This document shows positions 7,576 through 12,826 of a DNA stretch of 22,425 nucleotides, piece by piece. The notes beneath the pieces are model-generated. The model saw only the letters and a program-made list of their open reading frames with translations, searched no databases and was not told where the DNA came from. Positions within the stretch are counted from its first letter, which is position 1. Each line of letters opens with the position of its first letter. The position numbers and the translations under genes are program-made. Origin of the DNA: JAGGZI01 sp964399605 (GTDB lineage: Archaea; Aenigmatarchaeota; Aenigmatarchaeia; PWEA01; JAGHBM01); assembly GCA_964399605.1 (NCBI GenBank), contig CAYNRH010000008.1:1-22425 (forward strand). The letters are read 5' to 3'.

Positions 7576-8397
7576 ATGGTAAAAACAATGGGAAGTCAAA
7601 AAACACTTGACATGTTGAAAACTCTGGGATTGAATTCCTATGAGAGAAAACTATATGTAGTATTGCTAGCAAAGGGTACTTCATCAGCGGGAACTCTTTC
7701 AGAATTATCCGGTGTGCCACGGTCCAGAACTTATGATGTACTGGAGAGTCTAGCAGACAAAGGTTTTGTTGTAATACAATCCAACAAGCCACTAAGATAC
7801 GTTGCAGTAAGGCCAAAAGAGGCTTTGGACAGGTTAAAGGGAAAATATGAAGAAGAATACAAGGAAATATCTAAAAGAATAGAGAATACCAAGAAGGATG
7901 ATGCTTTGATTGAGTTAGAGGATTTATTTAAAAATGGAATGAAAACAACAGACCCATCGGAGCTTACAGGAGCAATAAAAGGAAGGCACGCAATGCACCA
8001 GCAGATAGAGAGCTTATTGAAAAATGCCAAAAAATCTGTTTCGCTGGTGACATCAAGTAGCGGATTGGAAGAGTTGTATGAGAATCACAGCAAGTTGATG
8101 AGAGATGCAGCAAAGAGGGGTGTTAAAATAAGAATTGCAGCTCCCATAGACAAAGACAGGAAGAATTTTGTCAAGAATTTAAATTCTTCAGCAGAAGTAA
8201 GAAATATAAATGATATGAATCTGAATGGAAGATTTGCAATAGCGGATGGCAGGGAATTGCTATTTGCTTTGACACGTGAGAAGGACGTTCATCCAACTCA
8301 GGATTTGCATCTTTGGTCACAAAGCGACCATGCAGCAGGAGATGTTCTAGAACCAATATTTGAAATGATTTGGAACAATGCAGAGAAATTAAACTGA
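7576..8397 (+). CDS. TrmB-family transcriptional regulator
   Basis: TrmB-type proteins are archaeal sugar- or metabolite-responsive transcription factors. Residues about 10-80 form the winged helix (LDMLKTLGLNSYERKLYVVL, then SELSGVPRSRTYDVLESLADKGFV), followed by the wing-like NKPLRYVAVRP. A charged linker (about 85-115) leads to a C-terminal domain with the phospholipase-D-like effector fold seen in the family (LKNAKKSVSLVTSS, KRGVKIRIAAPI, GRFAIADGRELLFALT), without catalytic HKD residues. Total length 273 is within the family range. No sugar transporter or other obvious target is adjacent; ligase is upstream on the same strand and a COG2426 membrane protein downstream, each with its own promoter. 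Ligand and targets are unknown. The frame allows a later Met at residue 5, but ATG 7576 fits the GTGGTG site. Confidence 0.88.
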   Translation: MVKTMGSQKTLDMLKTLGLNSYERKLYVVLLAKGTSSAGTLSELSGVPRSRTYDVLESLADKGFVVIQSNKPLRYVAVRPKEALDRLKGKYEEEYKEISKRIENTKKDDALIELEDLFKNGMKTTDPSELTGAIKGRHAMHQQIESLLKNAKKSVSLVTSSSGLEELYENHSKLMRDAAKRGVKIRIAAPIDKDRKNFVKNLNSSAEVRNINDMNLNGRFAIADGRELLFALTREKDVHPTQDLHLWSQSDHAAGDVLEPIFEMIWNNAEKLN

Positions 8398-8419
8398 TTC
8401 CTTATATCAGAGATTTTCT

Positions 8420-8457
8420 TTAATGTTTTATATATTCTTTACTCAAAAATATCTTCT
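8420..8457 (+). promoter_or_regulatory. TATA box of the COG2426 gene
   Basis: TTTTATATA (8427-8435) lies about 27 bp before the ATG at 8458, with no Shine-Dalgarno site. Leaderless mRNA is likely. Confidence 0.5.
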
Positions 8458-8940
8458 ATGATTGTTCCTTCAATAAATCATTTGATAACTTTAGCGCTTG
8501 TTACCGTAACACCCTGGATAGAATTGAGGGGTGCCATACCAATAGGAATTGGCCTTGGTTTGGATTCATGGTTTGTTTTTATTTTTACGGTTTTTTTGAA
8601 TATTCTGATAATACCATTGATATATTATGGGTTGGAATTTTTTTATGAGAGATTTTTCAAAAGATTTAAGATTTTGAGGAACCTTGTTGAGAACGTAAGA
8701 AGGAAAGGAGAGAAATACATTCTCAAGTATGGCATTATTGGAATGGTGATATTTGTGGGCATACCTCTGCCAGGAACAGGTGCCTATTCTGGAACAATTC
8801 TTGCATGGCTCCTTGGTATGAAGAAGAGAGAAGCATTTCCTGCTGTTGTTGTCGGTGTTTTAATAGCAGGGATAATTGTTACTTTAATTTCAATGGGTTT
8901 TTTCAAGGTGCTATATTTTTTTCTTTATAAGATTGGCTAA
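8458..8940 (+). CDS. COG2426 / small multidrug export-like membrane protein
   Basis: This 160-residue integral membrane protein matches the COG2426 family, called small multidrug export protein in databases although transport has little direct support. The conserved re-entrant-type motifs are visible: PWIELRGAIPIGIGLGL (about 19-35) and GIPLPGTGAYSGTILAWLLGM (about 101-121), with four hydrophobic stretches (about 8-32, 38-58, 92-118 and 126-155) and a basic cytoplasmic loop in the middle (RFFKRFKILRNLVENVRRKGEK). The E-L-R-G-A-I-P and P-L-P-G-T-G motifs resemble those of DedA-type proteins. Substrate unknown. Its last 30 bp overlap the end of the convergent aminotransferase gene. Confidence 0.85.
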   Translation: MIVPSINHLITLALVTVTPWIELRGAIPIGIGLGLDSWFVFIFTVFLNILIIPLIYYGLEFFYERFFKRFKILRNLVENVRRKGEKYILKYGIIGMVIFVGIPLPGTGAYSGTILAWLLGMKKREAFPAVVVGVLIAGIIVTLISMGFFKVLYFFLYKIG

Positions 8941-10104
8941 CCTTTTTATTCCTTCTTCTATTCTGTCTTCGTCCTGGTTGCTGAAGTTGAGTCTCATTTC
9001 ATTATGGCCCGAGTTGTCTACGCAGAAGGCGGCTCCATGAACATAAGCAACTTTATGCTTTACTGCCTCTTTGAACATTTTTTTGGTATCTATTTTTTTG
9101 GGAAGTTCAACCCATAAGAACATTCCTCCGCTAGGCTTTGTCCATGAGCATCCCCTCGGGAAGTATCTTTCCAGGGAGTCAAGCATGATTTTCTCTCTTT
9201 TTTTGTACATTTTTATAATTTTTGGGATATGCTTGTCCATAGAGCCTGTTTTTATATACTCATTTGCCACATATTGGCAGAACACATTTGTTGAAAGGTC
9301 TGTTCCCTGCTTGGCTATGGCGAGTTTTCTTGTTAGTTCCTTGCTTGCAACAATCCATCCTGTCCTGAATCCAGGAGAAAGAATTTTTGAAAATGTGCTT
9401 GTATAAATAACCAGTCCATTTTTGTCCATGCTTTTCATTGATGGGAGGGGTTTCCCCTTATATCTCAGCTCTATATACGGGTCATCTTCCAATATGGGTA
9501 TTTTATATTTCTCCGAAATTTCTATAAGATGTTTTCTTCTTTCAAGTGAGAGTGTAACACCCTTTGGATTGTGGAAATTTGGAATTGAATAAATGAACTT
9601 AACCCTTTTCCTTTTTTCCTTTCCAAGTTTTTTTAATTTGCTTTCAAGCTCTTGAGTTTTCATTCCTTCGGAATCTATGCCAACCGTCAAGAATTTTGAC
9701 TGGTAATTTCTAAAGCTGCACAATGCTCCAATGTAAGTGGGGATTTCAACAACTATTAAATCTCTGGGATTTATGAATATCTTTGTTGTCAAATCTAATG
9801 CTTGTTGTGAGCCTGTTGTTATTAAAATATTTTCCTCGTTGCATTTCATTTTAAATTTGGTTTTCATTCTCTTTGCTATGGTTCTTCTAAATTCTCTTAC
9901 CCCCTCTGTGGCTCCATACTGCAGTGCAGTTGTTCCCTCTCTTTTCAAAACCCTCAGGGACAACTCCTCAATCTTTTTTACTGGAAATGAATGTGGGCTT
10001 GGTAGTCCTCCAGCAAAAGATATTATATCAGGATGCGTGGTAAGTTCCAACAGTTCCCTTATTTCAGATGCCCTCATTTCATTTACTCTTCTTGCGAATT
10101 CCAT
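8911..10104 (-). CDS. PLP-dependent class I/II aminotransferase (LysN/2-aminoadipate transaminase type)
   Basis: Fold-type I aminotransferases exchange amino and keto groups using pyridoxal phosphate. The 397 residues show DIISFAGGLPSPHSFP (26-41), LQYGATEGVREFR (61-73), the PLP-phosphate region TTGSQQALDLT (96-106), PNFHNPKG (175-182), EDDPYIELRYKG (206-217), and STFSKILSPGFRTGW (236-250) with Lys240 as the PLP-binding residue and Arg246. The GGLPSP and PGFRTGW blocks place it with LysN/ARO8/MocR-catalytic-domain enzymes. Substrate could be 2-aminoadipate, aromatic or branched-chain amino acids. ATG 10104 is preferred over an in-frame TTG at 10131: it has a GAGGGAAG site upstream and gives the usual N-terminus (FARRVNEMRASEIRELL). 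It overlaps the MgtC-like gene by 26 bp, so the two are probably cotranscribed. Confidence 0.9.
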   Translation of the reverse strand: MEFARRVNEMRASEIRELLELTTHPDIISFAGGLPSPHSFPVKKIEELSLRVLKREGTTALQYGATEGVREFRRTIAKRMKTKFKMKCNEENILITTGSQQALDLTTKIFINPRDLIVVEIPTYIGALCSFRNYQSKFLTVGIDSEGMKTQELESKLKKLGKEKRKRVKFIYSIPNFHNPKGVTLSLERRKHLIEISEKYKIPILEDDPYIELRYKGKPLPSMKSMDKNGLVIYTSTFSKILSPGFRTGWIVASKELTRKLAIAKQGTDLSTNVFCQYVANEYIKTGSMDKHIPKIIKMYKKREKIMLDSLERYFPRGCSWTKPSGGMFLWVELPKKIDTKKMFKEAVKHKVAYVHGAAFCVDNSGHNEMRLNFSNQDEDRIEEGIKRLANLIKKKI

Positions 10105-10528
10105 TTTCAACTTCCCTCTCAACTTTTCCAAGTCTCAACATAATAAAAATTATGATAGATGATATTGTTGGTAGGACAAGTTCTCCCAATCCAACCATTA
10201 GCCCTATTGCAGAAACTACCCATAAACTTGCTGCTGTTGTCAATCCCTTGATATGCCCCTTAGTAGCAATTATACTTCCCGCGCCTATAAAACCAATTCC
10301 TGTAACTATCCCTGCAGCTATTCTTGATGAATCTATGTTTGCGTTTCCCGCCAAATAAAAAGATGATATAGTGAAGAGGCACGCACCCATAGATACAAAA
10401 GCATGTGTTCTCAAACCGGCGGGCTTCCTTGTAATTTCCCTTTCGAAGCCCACCAAGGCACCAAGCAAAAGAGAGATGATTATCCTAAAGAGAAAGTCCG
10501 TTGTCATAGAATCCAGTCCGATACTCAT
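10079..10528 (-). CDS. MgtC/SapB-family membrane protein
   Basis: The 149 residues match the MgtC/SapB/YhiD membrane domain: LLLGALVGFEREITRKPAGLRTHAFVSMGACLF in two parts (20-52) contains the hallmark G-x-E-R and K-x-A-G-L-R-T-H signature, then GIVTGIGFIGAGSII (72-87) and GLTTAASLWVVSAIGLMVG (94-112). About four to five membrane helices. It lacks the C-terminal soluble ACT-like domain of Salmonella MgtC. Family members have been tied to magnesium limitation and to regulation of other membrane proteins, but the biochemical activity is not settled. An A/T box (CTTTTTAAATC, about 10548-10558) 25 bp upstream suggests a leaderless mRNA. The aminotransferase follows with overlap. Confidence 0.9.
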   Translation of the reverse strand: MSIGLDSMTTDFLFRIIISLLLGALVGFEREITRKPAGLRTHAFVSMGACLFTISSFYLAGNANIDSSRIAAGIVTGIGFIGAGSIIATKGHIKGLTTAASLWVVSAIGLMVGLGELVLPTISSIIIFIMLRLGKVEREVENGIRKKSK

Positions 10529-10570
10529 ATTACTTATAAAGAAGTCTTGATTTAAAAAGATTTTTCATAT

Positions 10571-10640
10571 ACCGAAACCTTTATATAGTAGTTATGCATA
10601 TATATTCATTATAATATTATGAATAAATATTCGTTATAGA
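10571..10640 (+). promoter_or_regulatory. Strong BRE/TATA promoter and TATTC motif array
   Basis: CCGAAA (10572-10577) followed by TTTATATA (10580-10587) is the best BRE/TATA match in the window and puts transcription start near 10608-10612. Around that start are three copies of a 9-bp motif: TATTCATTA (10603-10611), its inverted form TTATGAATA (10617-10625, complement TATTCATAA) and TATTCGTTA (10628-10636). The direct copies extend to 12 bp with one mismatch and lie 25 bp apart. Placed over the start site, they would suit repressor binding; the DUF134 product of the operon is a natural candidate. Confidence 0.55.
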
Positions 10641-10659
10641 AAAAGCTCAACTAAAAACT

Positions 10660-10695
10660 AAAAAGGTTCTTGAGACTGATGTCTCAAACTTTTTT
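10660..10695 (+). promoter_or_regulatory. Leader hairpin with U tract, possible attenuator
   Basis: TTGAGAC (10670-10676) and GTCTCAA (10681-10687) form a perfect 7-bp stem closed by TGAT. Flanking AAAAAG (10660-10665) and CTTTTT (10689-10694) extend it, and the U run closes the 3' side. It lies inside the expected ~110-nt leader, after the promoter and before the first start codon, with no gene between to terminate. It could be an attenuator, an RNA thermosensor or an mRNA stabiliser. Confidence 0.45.
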
Positions 10696-10721
10696 ATAAA
10701 AATAAAAAAGAGGTGATAAAA

Positions 10722-11015
10722 ATGCCGAGAGGAGATAGGACAGGTCCAGATGGAATGGGACCAAGGACTGGAAGAGGATTAGGATATTGCTCTGGTTACG
10801 ATAGCCCAGGTTTCACAAAGGGTGTGCCAAGGGGTGGAGCAGGATTTGGTAGAGGCTTCGGAAGAGGATTTGGTTTTAGAAGATTTTGGGGCCCGGCGCC
10901 AGCTGCACAAAGAGCACCAACCAGAGAAGAAGAGAAAAAAATGTTGGAAGAAGAGAAGAAAGCAGCAGAAGAGGAAATAAATTCCATAGAAAAAAGGCTT
11001 AAAGAGTTGGAATAA
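10722..11015 (+). CDS. DUF5320-family Gly/Arg-rich small protein
   Basis: The first ~55 residues have the family opening MPRGDRTGPDGMGPRTGRG and GYCSGYDSPGF, with a single Cys (23), then Gly-Arg-Phe repeats (GRGFGRGFGFRRFWGP). The C-terminal ~35 residues are an acidic/basic helix (EEEKKMLEEEKKAAEEEI, then KRLKELE) likely to form a coiled coil. Such proteins occur beside NifX/NifB-like and DUF134 genes in anaerobic archaea and bacteria; function unknown. ATG 10722 is chosen because GAGGTG lies 6 nt upstream; an earlier in-frame GTG at 10713 lies within that site. First gene of a five-gene operon; the next ATG follows its stop directly. Confidence 0.85.
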   Translation: MPRGDRTGPDGMGPRTGRGLGYCSGYDSPGFTKGVPRGGAGFGRGFGRGFGFRRFWGPAPAAQRAPTREEEKKMLEEEKKAAEEEINSIEKRLKELE

Positions 11016-11438
11016 ATGAATGAAAAGTTAAAAGACTCAGTATTGAAATCTTCAAGGTCTTTAGGCAACAGTATACCTGTGTTGGCTGGAGTTGTTTTAC
11101 TTGTTGGTCTGGCCAACACATTGGTCCCCAAATCTATTTACACTAAGATTTTCAGTAAGAACTTTCTTTTAGACTCCGTTATAGGGAGTGGATTGGGTAG
11201 TATACTTGCAGGAAACCCCATAACAAGTTATGTTTTAGGAGGGGAATTCTTAAAGGAAGGCATAAGTTTGGTGGCAGTTACATCTTTTTTGGTTGCATGG
11301 GTTACCGTAGGTTTAGTCCAGCTGCCTGCAGAATCTTTTTTGCTTGGTAAGAGATTTGCAATTCTAAGGAATGCAATAAGTTTCATATTTTCAATAGTTG
11401 TTGCCATAATAACAGCGTTTTTGGTGGGTTTAATATGA
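11016..11438 (+). CDS. Half-size permease, PF03773/DUF318-like, first half
   Basis: A 140-residue membrane protein with about four hydrophobic segments (21-37, 51-78, 80-105, 116-140). The stretch GSGLGSILAGNPITSYVLGG and following EFLKEGISLVAVTSFLVAW (57-95) resembles one repeat of the two-repeat permeases grouped as PF03773 (ArsP/DUF318), which are normally about 300-350 residues. The next gene encodes what looks like the other repeat, so the two probably form a heterodimeric permease. Substrates of related proteins include organoarsenicals, but nothing here identifies the substrate. It starts immediately after the DUF5320 stop and overlaps the next gene by 4 bp (ATGA). Confidence 0.72.
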   Translation: MNEKLKDSVLKSSRSLGNSIPVLAGVVLLVGLANTLVPKSIYTKIFSKNFLLDSVIGSGLGSILAGNPITSYVLGGEFLKEGISLVAVTSFLVAWVTVGLVQLPAESFLLGKRFAILRNAISFIFSIVVAIITAFLVGLI

Positions 11439-11935
11439 TAGAGATAAACAAGGGATGGTATTTTTTATTTTCAGTAGCTTTGATTTACCTCATCGCCGGT
11501 TTTTTTGGAATGAATATCGTTTTAAATTCATTGGAATTTGCATGGAAGATAGTTGTCAATATAATTCCAGTTTTCATAACAGTTTTTGTTGTTATGGTCT
11601 TAGTTAACTATTACATAAACCCCAAGAGGATAAGCAAATATCTGGGAAAGTCATCCGGATGGAAAAGATGGTTTTTTGCAGTTGTTGGAGGCATAATATC
11701 AACAGGGCCAATTTACATGTGGTATCCTATGCTTAAGGAACTTAAGGAGAAGGGAGTTAACTATGGGTTCATATCAACTTTTCTTTACAACAGGGCAGTC
11801 AAGCCTGCCTTGATACCACTGTTAATATATTATTTTGGTTTGAAATTTACAGTAGTACTGACGATTGTGATGGTTGTCATGTCTGTCATTCAAGGTTTTA
11901 TTTTTGAAAAATTAGAAGGAGGTGGGATAATATGA
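11435..11935 (+). CDS. Half-size permease, PF03773/DUF318-like, second half
   Basis: A 166-residue membrane protein with hydrophobic segments about 8-30, 36-58, 78-98 and 118-155. GGIISTGPIYMWYPMLKELKEKG (85-107, read in two parts as GGIISTGPIYMWYP and LKELKEKG) has the same layout as the GSILAGNPITSYVLGGEFLKEG stretch in its upstream neighbour: Gly-rich turn, Pro, aromatic residues, then a charged L-K-E-K-G element. This supports descent of the pair from one duplicated unit. Two ATGA overlaps join it to both neighbours, implying translational coupling and balanced synthesis. Function is inferred from family resemblance; substrate unknown. Confidence 0.72.
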   Translation: MIEINKGWYFLFSVALIYLIAGFFGMNIVLNSLEFAWKIVVNIIPVFITVFVVMVLVNYYINPKRISKYLGKSSGWKRWFFAVVGGIISTGPIYMWYPMLKELKEKGVNYGFISTFLYNRAVKPALIPLLIYYFGLKFTVVLTIVMVVMSVIQGFIFEKLEGGGII

Positions 11936-12255
11936 AAATTGCCATATCTTCAGTGGGAAAGGATGAAAATTCTAAAGTCAGTATGGCAGGTGGAAGAGCG
12001 CCTTACTACTTGATATTTGAGGACAGGAAGCTTGTAAAAGTAATGTCAAATCCCTTCAGAGTTGGTGGAGGGGGAGCAGGATTCAGCGTTGCAGAAATGC
12101 TTGCAGATGAAGGAGTTGACATGGTTGTTAGTGGAAAATTCGGGGGCAATATGAAAGGTGCGCTTGAAGCCAAGGGAATAAAGTATAAAGAAATGCCAGA
12201 TGTTAATGTAAAGGAAGTTGTGAGGTGTTTTAAATTCCAAGACCAAGAAGGATGA
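11932..12255 (+). CDS. NifX/NifB-like (dinitrogenase Fe-Mo cofactor domain) small protein
   Basis: The 107 residues fit the compact RNase-H-like domain of the NifX/NafY/NifB C-terminal family (PF02579): KIAISSVG at the start, GGRAPYYLIFE (20-30), the Gly-rich VGGGGAGFSVAEMLADEGVD (44-63), VVSGKFGGNMKGALEAKGIK (65-84). In nitrogen fixers these domains bind Fe-S cofactor precursors; stand-alone versions in non-fixing anaerobes have no proven role. No nif genes are in the window, so a role in nitrogen fixation should not be assumed. Cys99 (RCFKF) is the only Cys. ATGA overlaps join it to the permease gene before and the DUF134 gene after. Confidence 0.85.
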   Translation: MKIAISSVGKDENSKVSMAGGRAPYYLIFEDRKLVKVMSNPFRVGGGGAGFSVAEMLADEGVDMVVSGKFGGNMKGALEAKGIKYKEMPDVNVKEVVRCFKFQDQEG

Positions 12256-12665
12256 GGAGAGTAAGATTTTTACCGAATGTAAGTCATTTTGGGCCGGTTG
12301 GTGCGAGAGGTTCGGAAGAGGTAGTCCTGACTGTAAGTGAGTTTGAAGCCATAAGGCTTAAGGACTTGGATGGTTTTGACCAAATTGAATCGGCCAAGAA
12401 AATGAATGTTTCACAGCCGACATTTAACAGGATTTTGTCGTCTGCCAGAAAAAAAGTCTCAGATGCATTGGTCAATGGAAAGAGCATAAGAATAGAAGGA
12501 GGTGTATATAAGATGGTTGGAAGAGGCAGAATGGGTGGATTTGGAGCAGGACCCGTGGGAGATTGCGTATGCCCAAAATGCGGTTACAGGGCGCCACACC
12601 AAAGGGGTATACCATGTTATGAGCAGAAGTGTCCAAAATGCGGTTCTCCTATGACAAGAGGATAG
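12252..12665 (+). CDS. DUF134 DNA-binding regulator with C-terminal Cys-rich domain
   Basis: Residues 1-90 match DUF134 (PF02001): MRRVRFLPNVSHFGP, then the E-F-E-A-I-R-L-K-D block (30-38) and a sigma-factor-region-4-like helix-turn-helix (DQIESAKKMNVSQPTFNRIL, 43-62). A Gly-rich linker leads to a six-Cys tail: C105, C107, C110, C122, C127 and C130, arranged C-x-C-x2-C-x11-C-x4-C-x2-C, which should bind Zn or an Fe-S cluster. The combination suggests a regulator that senses metal or redox state through its tail and controls this operon. It is the last gene, joined by an ATGA overlap to the NifX-like gene. Targets are inferred. Confidence 0.87.
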   Translation: MRRVRFLPNVSHFGPVGARGSEEVVLTVSEFEAIRLKDLDGFDQIESAKKMNVSQPTFNRILSSARKKVSDALVNGKSIRIEGGVYKMVGRGRMGGFGAGPVGDCVCPKCGYRAPHQRGIPCYEQKCPKCGSPMTRG

Positions 12666-12698
12666 TTACCACTTTATGAGTATTATATCTTTTGTATT

Positions 12699-12826
12699 AT
12701 ATATTTTTGTATACATCTCTTTATAAATTCATTTTCCTATTTTTTGTATACGCCGAATCTGGTGTTTTGATATGGGTTTTTTTTGTTTTTTCGATGGAGC
12801 TGTAAGGCTTTTTAACCATTCTGGGG
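12699..12826 (+). promoter_or_regulatory. nrdD promoter with paired GTATAC elements
   Basis: TTTATAAA (about 12720-12727) is a good TATA box. The 11-bp sequence TTTTTGTATAC occurs exactly twice, at 12704-12714 and 12741-12751, one on each side of that box and 37 bp apart; each ends in the palindrome GTATAC. This suits a repressor binding both sides of the TATA box. A T-rich run (about 12777-12791) follows, and GGGGGTGA (12823-12830) is a Shine-Dalgarno site. The T-rich stretches may also end transcription of the DUF134 operon. No gene is visible in 12666-12826. Confidence 0.5.

Noticed and set aside
11932..12255. A nitrogen-fixation gene
   Set aside because: The domain is NifX/NifB-like, but stand-alone copies are common in non-fixing anaerobes and no nif structural or assembly genes are present.
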